A stretch of DNA of 8,379 nucleotides from Hyphomicrobiaceae bacterium. GTDB taxonomy: Bacteria > Pseudomonadota > Alphaproteobacteria > Rhizobiales > HXMU1428-3. The translations under genes and the position numbers were made by a program. Under the pieces are notes generated by a model. That model was not told the DNA's origin. It did no database searches and saw nothing but the letters and a program-made list of their open reading frames with translations. Where the stretch lies: assembly GCA_028285025.1 (NCBI GenBank), contig JANQQH010000069.1, positions 1-8,379 on the forward strand. Reading direction: 5' to 3'. This document shows positions 1-6,546 of this stretch, in pieces. How positions within the stretch are numbered: the first letter of the stretch is position 1; every line of letters begins with the position of its first letter.

Positions 1-362
1 TCACAAAACATACGGGCGCGGGCGCGGGTGATTTTGTCGGCCAGTGTTTGTGCACAAGTGGTCAGCGGGTTGGTGTTGGGCATTTCAAACACGGCTGTTA
101 CCCCGCCCATGACGGCGCCGCGGCTACCGGTTTCAAGGTCTTCTTTGTGTTCATTGCCCGGTTCCCTAAAATGGACTTGGCTGTCTATTACGCCAGGCAA
201 AATGGTTAGACCTGTGGCTGAAATGGTTGTTTCTGCTTCTTGGGTGCTTAAATCACCAATATTGGTGATTTTGCCCTGTTTGACGCCAATATCGGTTTGG
301 CCTTTGCCGTCTTGATTTACAATGGTGCCGCCTTTTAAAATGAGATCGTACGTGTTGGTCAT
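1..362 (-). CDS. pyrC: Dihydroorotase, N-terminal part (runs off the left edge)
   Basis: Reverse-strand ORF of 120 complete codons opening with ATG at 362-360 and still open at position 1, so the C-terminal two thirds are missing. Dihydroorotase closes N-carbamoyl-aspartate to dihydroorotate in cytoplasmic pyrimidine synthesis. The translation starts MTNTYDLILKGGTIV, the typical amidohydrolase beta-sandwich opening. The metal-site strand is PGVIDSQVHFREPG (residues 56-69), followed by HKEDLETGS (72-80) and GGVTAVFEMPNTNP (86-99), all characteristic of type I dihydroorotases. The usual HxH zinc pair reads Gln62-Val-His64 here. I recall this Q-x-H form from many alphaproteobacterial dihydroorotases, so it is probably a family trait rather than damage, but catalytic competence cannot be judged from this part. 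Hydantoinase or allantoinase is less likely because of the REPG and EMPNT signatures. It is transcribed divergently from ygfZ across the large inverted repeat. Confidence 0.85.
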   Translation of the reverse strand, partial: MTNTYDLILKGGTIVNQDGKGQTDIGVKQGKITNIGDLSTQEAETTISATGLTILPGVIDSQVHFREPGNEHKEDLETGSRGAVMGGVTAVFEMPNTNPLTTCAQTLADKITRARARMFC

Positions 363-408
363 TTTGTTCCTGCAATTGTCTGAGCTGTGCCTTAAATTCC
401 ATGGTTAG

Positions 409-437
409 ACTTTTGCATTTTTCCAACACTTGTCAAG
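409..437 (-). promoter_or_regulatory. Candidate promoter toward pyrC
   Basis: Reading leftward, CTTGACA (437-431) matches the alphaproteobacterial -35 element well. The hexamer 17 nt further on is AAAAGT, a poor -10. The assignment therefore rests on the -35 and the position about 70 nt upstream of the pyrC ATG. The same element is mirrored in the right arm of the inverted repeat. Confidence 0.3.
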
Positions 438-459
438 GGCGTGAAACGTGAACTTTACC

Positions 460-488
460 CTTGACAAGTGTTGGAAAAATGCAAACTT
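460..488 (+). promoter_or_regulatory. Candidate promoter toward ygfZ operon
   Basis: CTTGACA (460-466) is the mirror image of the leftward element and faces ygfZ, whose ATG lies about 80 nt downstream. The hexamer at 17-nt spacing, AAACTT, is weak. The two mismatched base pairs of the inverted repeat (486-487) fall inside this hexamer, so the two promoters would differ only there. Confidence 0.3.
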
Positions 489-543
489 CTAACCATGGAA
501 TTTAAGGCATGGTCTCGTCTCTAGCTTTTAAAAGGGATTTTTT

Positions 544-1413
544 ATGAATAAAGTTGTGCCGCTTCTAGATCGGGCGGTGTTGGCGGTGACAGGACCGGAT
601 GCAGAAACGTTTTTGCAAAACTTAATTACCAATGATTTGGGCAAGCTTGTTGAAAAGGAAGCACTATTATCAGCATTGCTTACCCCGCAGGGTAAAATCA
701 ATTATGAATTTTTTATCGTGCCAATTGAAAATGGTTACGTGCTTGATACGGCCAAGGGCGGGGTGGATGAACTTTTTAAAAAGCTGAGCCTTTATAAGAT
801 GAGGGCGGATATTGAAATAAAACAGTTAAAAGACAGTCATATGGTGATTTGGTTTGAGGGTGATGTGGTGCCTCAATCAGGTGTGAAGCTTATGTTTGTT
901 GACCCGCGCAGCGCTGAAATGGGGCGGCGGGCCGTTGTGGGACTTGATCAGATCGCCCACGTTAGCCAAGGGTTTGTAACGGGCCGTGAGGATGATTATT
1001 TGGCCAAACGTTTAATGCTTGGTGTGCCAGAAGGGGGGTATGATTATGTATTGGGCGATACTTTTCCGCATGAAGCTGGATATGATGTTTTGGATGGAGT
1101 TGATTTTGAAAAGGGGTGTTATGTGGGGCAAGAAGTTGTCTCACGCATGCAGCATCGCTCCAATGTACGCAAACGCATTGTGATGGTTGAGGGGGATGAA
1201 AATTTGCCCCCCTCTGGCACAGAGTTTTCAACGGATACTTCTATGATTGGTATTTTAGGGTCTTGTTTGGACAAGAAAGGCTTAGCATTGGTGCGGCTTG
1301 ATCGGGCTGCAAAAGCATTGGCTAAGGGGGATGAAATTATGGCTGAGGGTGTTGGGGTTACCTTATCGATTCCACCTTGGGCTTCTTATGACTTTCTACA
1401 AGAGGAGGTATAA
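544..1413 (+). CDS. ygfZ: YgfZ/GcvT-domain folate-binding protein (Fe-S cluster/tRNA modification factor)
   Basis: A 289-residue cytoplasmic protein of the YgfZ/IBA57 branch of the GcvT family. The family binds tetrahydrofolate and supports a subset of Fe-S enzymes, including the tRNA methylthiotransferase MiaB. The diagnostic signature K-G-C-Y-[VI]-G-Q-E is complete as KGCYVGQE (residues 190-197), with the key cysteine at 192, followed by VVSRMQHR. The N-terminal GcvT-like start (FLQNLITNDL, 24-33) and the segment LLTPQGKINYEF (45-56) also fit. Length is normal for alphaproteobacterial members, somewhat shorter than the E. coli protein. The start is supported by AAAGGGA at 531-537, six nt upstream. 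It is the first gene of the plus-strand run. Its stop codon directly abuts the tag start codon, and the tag ribosome-binding site lies in its last codons, so the two are probably translationally coupled. Confidence 0.93.
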   Translation: MNKVVPLLDRAVLAVTGPDAETFLQNLITNDLGKLVEKEALLSALLTPQGKINYEFFIVPIENGYVLDTAKGGVDELFKKLSLYKMRADIEIKQLKDSHMVIWFEGDVVPQSGVKLMFVDPRSAEMGRRAVVGLDQIAHVSQGFVTGREDDYLAKRLMLGVPEGGYDYVLGDTFPHEAGYDVLDGVDFEKGCYVGQEVVSRMQHRSNVRKRIVMVEGDENLPPSGTEFSTDTSMIGILGSCLDKKGLALVRLDRAAKALAKGDEIMAEGVGVTLSIPPWASYDFLQEEV

Positions 1414-2043
1414 ATGGGCCGTTGTGCTTGGGTGGGGAATGATCCTTTGTATATTGACTATCATGATGTGGAATGGGGTGTGCCTGAGGTAAATGATCAG
1501 GCTTTGTTTGAAAAGCTTATTTTGGAAGGGTTTCAGGCTGGTTTGTCTTGGATCACCATTTTGAGAAAGCGAGAAAATTTCCGCAAAGCGTTTGATCAGT
1601 TTGATGCTGAAAAAATAGCACGTTTTGGCGCGAAAAGGCTTGAAAAGCTGATGAATGACGAAGGCATTATTCGTAATCGGGCCAAGATTGAAGCCAGTGT
1701 GAAAAACGCTAGGGCTTATTTGAAATTGCAAGAGTCTGGGTCTGGTTTGCGGCACTTGTTTTGGGGGGCAGTAGATGGCCAGCCAATACAAAATAACTAT
1801 AAATCTTTAAAAGACATTCCTGGTAAAACGGAGCTGAGCACCAAACTTTCTAAGGAGTTGAAACGGTTGGGGTTTGCTTTTGTGGGGCCAACAACGGTTT
1901 ATGCCCATTTTCAGGCCATGGGGTTGGTAAATGATCATGTGGTTGACTGCCCTCGCTATGAAGTTTGTGCGAAACTAGGGACTAAATTGACGCAAGACGA
2001 TATTTTGTCAGGTAAAAAGAATCTTTTTAGGAAACACTCATGA
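1414..2043 (+). CDS. tag: DNA-3-methyladenine glycosylase I
   Basis: A 209-residue base-excision repair enzyme that removes 3-methyladenine from alkylated DNA. It aligns from the first residue with E. coli Tag: MGRCAWVGNDPLYIDYHD, then EWGVPE. The zinc-snap ligands are all present at the same numbers as in E. coli: Cys4, His17, His175 and Cys179 (motif LVNDHVVDC). The base-pocket region ILEGFQAGLSW (36-46) keeps Glu38, Tyr16 and Trp46. The helix-hairpin-helix region is covered by GIIRNRAKIEA (84-94). The C-terminus is about 20 residues longer than E. coli Tag, ending in a lysine-rich tail. The ATG follows the ygfZ TAA with no gap and is served by AGGAGGT at 1403-1409, a strong Shine-Dalgarno. 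The last bases overlap the next gene (ATGA). Confidence 0.96.
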   Translation: MGRCAWVGNDPLYIDYHDVEWGVPEVNDQALFEKLILEGFQAGLSWITILRKRENFRKAFDQFDAEKIARFGAKRLEKLMNDEGIIRNRAKIEASVKNARAYLKLQESGSGLRHLFWGAVDGQPIQNNYKSLKDIPGKTELSTKLSKELKRLGFAFVGPTTVYAHFQAMGLVNDHVVDCPRYEVCAKLGTKLTQDDILSGKKNLFRKHS

Positions 2044-2657
2044 CGCAAGAAAATGGTTTGGCCCCACGGGCTTGGCAGCGCATGTTGTCTGGGCGTCGAT
2101 TGGATCTTTTAAATCCTTTGCCAAGCGATATTGAGATTGAAGATATCGCCCATGGTTTGGCACGGGTGGCGCGATGGAATGGGCAAACAGTGGGGGACCA
2201 TGCCTATTCCGTTGCTGAACATAGCCTATTTGTTACTGACATTTTATTGCGCTTGACGCCAGATGCGCCACGGCAATGGCAAATGGCGGCGCTTTTGCAT
2301 GATGCGCCTGAATATGTGATTGGTGATTTGATTAGTCCTTTTAAGGCTGCCATTGGCATGGATTATAAACTTTTTGAAGGCAGACTGTTAGATGCGATCC
2401 ATCAACGTTTTTTAATTTCGGATGTGGTAAGTTGCGAATTGACAGCTTTGATTAAAGAAGCTGATACAATTGCAGCGTATTTTGAAGCTGTGCAATTGGC
2501 TGGTTTTAGCCAAGATGAGGCGCAACAATTTTTCTTGTCGCCATCACGTGGAGATCCTCGGTTTGAGGGTTTTGAGGTTTGCCTTGTTGCCTCTAGTGTT
2601 AAACAGTCGCAACAAGATTTTTTAAACCGTTTTGAACTGTTGATGAATGAGATTTAA
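2040..2657 (+). CDS. HD-domain phosphohydrolase, YfbR (5'-nucleotidase)-like
   Basis: A 205-residue HD-superfamily protein of the YfbR type (COG1896). Characterised relatives dephosphorylate deoxynucleoside 5'-monophosphates with a divalent metal; substrate here is inferred only. The metal site is complete: His61 in SVAEHS (57-62), His87-Asp88 in ALLHDAPEYVIGDLISPFK (84-102), Glu91 of that motif and Asp142 in IKEADTIA (138-145). No signal peptide or membrane segment is visible. Its ATG overlaps the tag stop codon as ATGA, with AGGA at 2029-2032 seven nt before it, so it is coupled to tag. A short AT-rich palindrome (about 2013-2029) ends at this ribosome-binding site. A role in nucleotide-pool cleaning would suit the repair gene beside it, but that is inference from context. 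Confidence 0.87.
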   Translation: MTQENGLAPRAWQRMLSGRRLDLLNPLPSDIEIEDIAHGLARVARWNGQTVGDHAYSVAEHSLFVTDILLRLTPDAPRQWQMAALLHDAPEYVIGDLISPFKAAIGMDYKLFEGRLLDAIHQRFLISDVVSCELTALIKEADTIAAYFEAVQLAGFSQDEAQQFFLSPSRGDPRFEGFEVCLVASSVKQSQQDFLNRFELLMNEI

Positions 2658-2690
2658 TTTAGCATATGCTCATATTATAATGGGGTTGTT

Positions 2691-3227
2691 ATGACGCATG
2701 AAAATGTAGAAGGTGCACGGATTTTTTGTGGGCCTCTTGATGAGGTTCATAGCACCATAAAAAGCCATAATATTGGCTGGTTGGTTTCAGCCATAAACGG
2801 TGAAAAAATGCCTCAGACGCCAGCTGCAATTGACCAGGCTCATCACCTTAAATTGGCTATGAATGATATTAGCTGTGATCAAGATGGGTTAATTTTGCCT
2901 AGCCAGGTTCATGTGCAGCGCTTGATAGATTTTGTTCAAGATTGGGATCAACTGAGCCCTTTGATGATCCATTGTTGGGCCGGTGTGTCTCGTTCAACTG
3001 CTGCAACATTTATTTCTCTTTGCAGTTTAAATGAAACGGTAAGCGAGAGGGATATTGCGTTTCTTTTGCGCCAAGCTAGCCCGACGGCCACGCCTAATAT
3101 TCGCCTTGTGACTTTGGCGGATGACCTTTTGGGGCGTAAGGGGCGGATGGTTGAAGCCATTGATTTGATTGGCCAGGGGGAGATGACTTTTGAGGGCAAC
3201 GTTTTTTCCCTTTCCTCTAAAATGTAA
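2691..3227 (+). CDS. Tyrosine/dual-specificity phosphatase-like protein (CX5R, COG5350 type)
   Basis: A 178-residue protein with the cysteine-phosphatase P-loop H-C-X5-R-S as HCWAGVSRSTA (residues 94-104). Cys95 would be the nucleophile and Arg101 the phosphate-binding residue. A hydrophobic strand (LMI) leads into the loop as expected for the fold, and Asp59 in MNDI is a candidate general acid. The length and the sparse features outside the loop resemble the predicted tyrosine phosphatase family COG5350, which is common in alphaproteobacteria and of unknown substrate. No signal peptide is seen, so it is probably cytoplasmic. GGGG at 2682-2685 precedes the ATG by five nt. The gap to the HD gene is 33 nt, consistent with one transcript. 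A phosphoinositide or nucleotide substrate cannot be excluded. Confidence 0.83.
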   Translation: MTHENVEGARIFCGPLDEVHSTIKSHNIGWLVSAINGEKMPQTPAAIDQAHHLKLAMNDISCDQDGLILPSQVHVQRLIDFVQDWDQLSPLMIHCWAGVSRSTAATFISLCSLNETVSERDIAFLLRQASPTATPNIRLVTLADDLLGRKGRMVEAIDLIGQGEMTFEGNVFSLSSKM

Positions 3228-3244
3228 TATTGGGTTTTGCCATT

Positions 3245-4228
3245 ATGGGAGCGGCTTTTGAAAAGGGACGGGTTGTCATTGGTTTGAACGCCGCTATTGT
3301 GGCTTTGGATGGTTTTGAGCCTGTATTTCTAAGTGTGTCTGAGCAAGGTGATGCTGAGACAGAGCCGGGAGCGCATGTACTTGGCTTGCCTTATGGATCT
3401 TTTAATCCGTTGCAACACAGGACCATGGAAATTGCGGTGCGCGGGTTTGTGAATGAGCAAACTGGCCTTAGCCTTGGGTATATTGAGCAACTTTATACCT
3501 TTGGAGACAGGGGGCGGGCAGCGGCGGCTCTTAAACAAGATGAAATGCATGTGGTCTCTATTGGTTATTTGGCTTTGTCGCGCATGAGTGATGATCATCC
3601 TTTAGGGGCATTTTGGCGGCCTTGGTACTTAGCCTTTCCCTGGGAAGATTGGCGAGCCGGGGAACCTGATATTATCAAAAAAGAGATTTTGCCGCGCCTT
3701 GAGGAGTGGGCCCGAGGTATTGAGGCGGGCCGCGCGCGGCAACAGGCGCAAGATCGGGTCAATATCTGTTTTGGATCGGATGCGGCCCATTGGGATGAGG
3801 AGAAGGTGCTTGATCGCTATGAGTTGTTGTATGAGGCTGGCTTAGTGCTCGAGGCGAGCCGAGATGGACGGCCTGCGGCTCGCATTTGGTCTGATTTGCC
3901 GCGTTTTGGCGAACCGATGATATTTGATCATCGGCGGATTTTAGCGACTGCGATGAGCCGGATGCGGGCAAAGATAAAATATCGTCCGGTTATTTTTGAT
4001 TTAATGCCGCCCAGTTTTACCTTGTTGCAATTGCAAAAATCTGTTGAGGCAATTTCTGGCAATCAATTGCATAAACAAAACTTTAGGCGATTGGTGGAAA
4101 CAGGTGGGTTGGTGGTTGCCACAGGCAAAATGTCAAGTGAGACGGGAGGGCGGCCAGCAAAATTGTTTCGGTTCCGCAAAGAAGTTTTGCTTGAACGTCG
4201 CACAGCTGGGGTTCGCGTTAGACCTTAG
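3245..4228 (+). CDS. nadQ: Nudix-like/winged-helix transcriptional regulator, NrtR/NadQ (COG4111) type
   Basis: A 327-residue protein with an N-terminal Nudix-like fold and a C-terminal winged helix, the layout of NrtR-type regulators of NAD synthesis. The closest group I recall is COG4111, named NadQ in alphaproteobacteria; the symbol is tentative. The Nudix box is degenerate: the helix that should read REUXEEXG reads RGFVNEQTG (residues 66-74), so two catalytic acidic positions are lost and the domain probably senses a nucleotide rather than cleaving it. The winged-helix part spans about 248-311, with PSFTLLQLQKSVEA, NFRRLVETGGLV and GRPAKLFRF. The ATG at 3245 was preferred over an in-frame TTG at 3230, which has no visible ribosome-binding site; the ATG's own site is also weak. 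It is the last gene of the operon. Its TAG stop is shared with the end of the inserted repeat element. Confidence 0.8.
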   Translation: MGAAFEKGRVVIGLNAAIVALDGFEPVFLSVSEQGDAETEPGAHVLGLPYGSFNPLQHRTMEIAVRGFVNEQTGLSLGYIEQLYTFGDRGRAAAALKQDEMHVVSIGYLALSRMSDDHPLGAFWRPWYLAFPWEDWRAGEPDIIKKEILPRLEEWARGIEAGRARQQAQDRVNICFGSDAAHWDEEKVLDRYELLYEAGLVLEASRDGRPAARIWSDLPRFGEPMIFDHRRILATAMSRMRAKIKYRPVIFDLMPPSFTLLQLQKSVEAISGNQLHKQNFRRLVETGGLVVATGKMSSETGGRPAKLFRFRKEVLLERRTAGVRVRP

Positions 4229-4475
4229 AGCGTGTTGCTTTTTGATGAATTTTTGGGCCGTTTTATTTTGTCTCACGGGCTATTTTTTCGCTGATGGAGC
4301 GAAAAGCTCTCCGACGGGGTGACTTTAGTGCGCTTTAGATTGTCCACCAGCAACCGCGCTAGGCGCTGGGCAGTTCTTGCTGCTATGTTCGTGCTCTGAA
4401 AAAGAGCACTCCCTTCTTTGTAATGTGAATTGAGAATGTGTGTTTTATGAATCTATTTTTAAGCGGAACGCTCTA
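4226..4475. mobile_element. Probable 250-bp MITE-like element with TA-flanked terminal inverted repeats
   Basis: The left end TAGAGCGT (4226-4233) is the reverse complement of the right end ACGCTCTA (4468-4475); weaker matching continues inward (GCTT at positions 12-15 of each end). Both ends begin with TA, as expected for insertion into a TA target by IS630/mariner-type transposases. No transposase fits in 250 bp and no convincing ORF is present, so it would be a non-autonomous element. The interior has an 8-bp hairpin (TTTTCGCT 4285-4292 with AGCGAAAA 4298-4305) and a 7-bp hairpin (GTGCTCT 4391-4397 with AGAGCAC 4403-4409). It fills nearly all of the 298 bp between the converging regulator and transpeptidase genes. 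Similar AGAGCGTT-ended repeats are, as I recall, frequent in alphaproteobacterial genomes. Short repeat ends leave real uncertainty. Confidence 0.5.
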
Positions 4476-4503
4476 GGGCTATAAGTTGGTAACTTATAGC
4501 CCT
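4475..4503. terminator. Perfect 13-bp hairpin between converging genes
   Basis: AGGGCTATAAGTT (4475-4487) is exactly complementary to 4491-4503 across a three-base GGT loop. It lies between the 3' ends of the regulator and the L,D-transpeptidase. There is no long U-tract on either strand, so it is not a textbook intrinsic terminator, but its position suggests a bidirectional 3'-end structure. If the element at 4226-4475 is removed, this hairpin begins directly at the regulator's stop codon. Confidence 0.55.
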
Positions 4504-4526
4504 CAGTAAATGGGTAAAGGGTCTGT

Positions 4527-6242
4527 TTAGTTAAAAAACAGCGTTATGAAATTTGTCGGTTTCTTCTTTTTCTTTTTCACCATGTTGAGAGGTTGTCTAT
4601 TAATGCGTTTTTTGGGTTCTAGTCCCATCGGGCGCCCTTCAAGGGCAGCGGTTACTCTTTTGTCATGACCGTAAATGTCATTGTAATGGGTGGCTGTGCC
4701 GTCTTCATTAACCCACATTGTGAAATATGTGACGTGTACAGGAATTTTGTTTTTCAGTGTAACTGGTTGGTTGCGGCGCGAGCGAATGCGCTTATCAATG
4801 GTTTTGCGGTCGATGCCATTGTCTGCCAAAACAAACTCGGCCATCTTTAAAGGGTCGCGCAGGCGCATGCAGCCGTGGCTAAAGGCGCGGACTTTGCGGT
4901 TAAATAGTTTTTTGGTTGGTGTGTCATGCAAATAAACGGAGTGTTTATTGGGAAATAGAAATTTGATGAGTCCAAGGGCATTTCTAGGACCGGGGGGTTG
5001 GCGCACAAAAAGGCGTCCGTTAACCACCCGGCTTTCATAACCACGAGGTGCTACACCGCCCATTTCATTCCATATGATGGATTGGGGGACATTCCAATAA
5101 GGGTTAAAAACAACCGTTTCCATTTCATCAGAAAAACTTGGTGTTTTTTGAGAGCGCTTACCAGTAATGACACGTTCGGTATGAACAATTTTGTCATCTC
5201 TGGTGAAGCGAACTTTGAACTCTGGAATGTTTACTTTTATGTAGGTTTTGCCAAATTCAGTTGGCATCCAGCGCCAGCGTTCCATGTTTGCAAGTATCTT
5301 TTTCTCTTGATTTGGTTTGCCTTGATTTAATTTTGCACGGGTGGTTTTGTTAATCACCCCGGTTGCACGCATCCCATTGGCTGCTTGGAAATTTTTAACG
5401 GCGTCAACCAAGGCGCTGTCGTAAATGTCTTCTGGATAAAGCGGGCTATTATCTTTTACTGGTACTGCTATTTCAAAGCGCTGGCGTAACAGTGCGATAT
5501 GAGGGTGTCTGTCAAAGGGGCGGATGACACTGCCGGCTGGAATTCTAACAAGCTTCTTTTGCGACCCTTTGGTTTGTCTAATGGAATCCAGCTTTTCTTT
5601 TAACGCCCAATATTGGGGATGTTGGGGGTGGAAAGATTTTAGCGTTTTTTCTAGATCTTTGGAGTCTAGAATGCTGGTGAGCACATTTAAGGGCTCTGGA
5701 TAATCTGGGGTGTTATCAAGCGCGCGGCTGATGGTTTGCGGGACAAGATTGCCGGCTTTGGCGCGTTTGGCAAAGGTTAAAACTGCCCGGCTAAACATTA
5801 ACTCAGCGTCTGCTTGTTGTTCTGGTTTGCCGTTTATGATTTCTGGAGACGGGAAGTTAATGTCATGCACGTTAAGCCCGTATTCATGCCCTTTTTTAAT
5901 CTCAGTTATGGTTTGCTTGGCCAGAGGGGTTAGGCCTGATTTTGTGAGCCAAACAGGTTCGCGGTTATGGCTAAGATAAAATTCTTTTAAATGTTTTTGA
6001 ACCAGATTGTCATAACCGGTTTTGCCACGAAAATTGGTTTTAATTTTCATGATCAATTGATGCTTTAGCGCATCTTGGGCCGTGATGAGTGTTTCAGGCC
6101 CTTCAGGTTCTGCTGCCATTACTAAAGACGGGTTTGTCAGCAATAATAGAACAGCTGATAGGCAAGAACTGAGGGTGCCTGCTTTGATTAGCGAGCCTGG
6201 AGAAAGGGTTGAGGCCTGGTTGAAGGGGCGTGCATGTTTCAT
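4527..6242 (-). CDS. Secreted L,D-transpeptidase, YcbB/LdtD-like
   Basis: A 571-residue periplasmic enzyme that would form 3-3 cross-links in peptidoglycan or attach partners to it. Residues 1-43/44 form a long signal peptide with hydrophobic core LSAVLLLLTN and likely cleavage near VMA-AEP. An N-terminal YcbB-type scaffold follows (about 75-230, including FYLSHNREPVW). A peptidoglycan-binding domain covers about 245-306 (ALVDAVKNFQAANGMRATG, then INKTTRAKL). The YkuD catalytic domain covers about 333-475, with His439 in YLHDTP and the catalytic motif SHGCMRL (455-461), Cys458 being the nucleophile. The tail is basic, with six consecutive lysines at about 556-561. The ATG at 6242-6240 is chosen over an in-frame TTG at 6257 because AGGA (6254-6251) lies eight nt before it. 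It converges with the plus-strand operon. Confidence 0.93.
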   Translation of the reverse strand: MKHARPFNQASTLSPGSLIKAGTLSSCLSAVLLLLTNPSLVMAAEPEGPETLITAQDALKHQLIMKIKTNFRGKTGYDNLVQKHLKEFYLSHNREPVWLTKSGLTPLAKQTITEIKKGHEYGLNVHDINFPSPEIINGKPEQQADAELMFSRAVLTFAKRAKAGNLVPQTISRALDNTPDYPEPLNVLTSILDSKDLEKTLKSFHPQHPQYWALKEKLDSIRQTKGSQKKLVRIPAGSVIRPFDRHPHIALLRQRFEIAVPVKDNSPLYPEDIYDSALVDAVKNFQAANGMRATGVINKTTRAKLNQGKPNQEKKILANMERWRWMPTEFGKTYIKVNIPEFKVRFTRDDKIVHTERVITGKRSQKTPSFSDEMETVVFNPYWNVPQSIIWNEMGGVAPRGYESRVVNGRLFVRQPPGPRNALGLIKFLFPNKHSVYLHDTPTKKLFNRKVRAFSHGCMRLRDPLKMAEFVLADNGIDRKTIDKRIRSRRNQPVTLKNKIPVHVTYFTMWVNEDGTATHYNDIYGHDKRVTAALEGRPMGLEPKKRINRQPLNMVKKKKKKPTNFITLFFN

Positions 6243-6314
6243 AAATATGATCCTCAAAATTTCTCTTTTTAAAATCTGATTTTTATAACAATTTTATCAC
6301 TTTAGCTTTAAATT

Positions 6315-6343
6315 TTTAAACTCTTTTGGGGCTAATCGCTCAA
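6315..6343 (-). promoter_or_regulatory. Weak promoter candidate for the L,D-transpeptidase gene
   Basis: On the minus strand TTGAGC (6343-6338) and TTTAAA (6320-6315) are separated by 17 nt, each matching four of six consensus bases. It would give a leader of about 65 nt before the ATG at 6242. In DNA this AT-rich chance matches are common. Confidence 0.25.
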
Positions 6344-6515
6344 TACCGGCCATTATATAATCTAACCCTTTAAAATTTATTGTGTACTTTTAAGCTTTTG
6401 ATATGGGGTTATCGCATCAGAATTACAATATGATGTGGCGCTAGTTTGACCATCTGTGATTTTTTTCAAGACTATAAGTGGCCTTTGGTTTTTGTAAAAG
6501 AAGAAACCGGAGCCT

Positions 6516-6546
6516 GATCCGAGCAAAATTTCATTCTGCCCGGATC
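6516..6546 (-). terminator. Probable terminator of the response regulator gene
   Basis: GATCCG (6516-6521) pairs with CGGATC (6541-6546), and the stem continues with GCA/TGC and AAT/ATT segments interrupted by two single mismatches. Read leftward, the hairpin is followed after about ten bases by a pyrimidine-rich TTTCTTCTTTT tract. It starts about 50 nt after the response regulator's stop codon. The offset of the T-rich run lowers confidence. Confidence 0.42.

Larger units (their letters stand above)
388..509. repeat. 52-bp near-perfect inverted repeat in the pyrC/ygfZ divergent control region
   Basis: Left arm 388-439 and right arm 458-509 are reverse complements at 50 of 52 positions; the only mismatches are the adjacent pairs 410/487 and 411/486. 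The 18-nt centre is 440-457. The outermost paired segment is TGCCTTAAATTCCATGGTTA on the left arm; the innermost is TTGTCAAGGG on the left and its complement on the right. Both flanking genes point outward, so each receives the same upstream sequence. As RNA or extruded DNA it would be a very long hairpin. No clear target-site duplication flanks the arms. It may be a duplicated-and-inverted promoter block, a palindromic small element, or an assembly fold-back error. Confidence 0.9.

Noticed and set aside
28..315. 95-codon plus-strand ORF opposite the dihydroorotase
   Set aside because: It is the antisense of a clearly conserved amidohydrolase sequence.
2676..2681. Perfect TATAAT just before the phosphatase gene
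   Set aside because: No -35 partner at 16-18 nt, and a start there would leave almost no leader; close gene spacing suggests read-through from the operon.
3230..3244. TTG start extending the Nudix-like regulator by five residues
   Set aside because: No Shine-Dalgarno; the ATG at 3245 fits the family's usual N-terminus better.
4044..4322. 92-codon plus-strand ORF overlapping the end of the regulator gene and the repeat element
   Set aside because: It lies in another frame of a well-supported gene and continues into non-coding repeat DNA, with no family resemblance.
6243..6257. TTG start extending the L,D-transpeptidase by five residues
   Set aside because: The TTG overlaps the AGGA ribosome-binding site of the ATG at 6242, which gives a normal lysine-led signal peptide.
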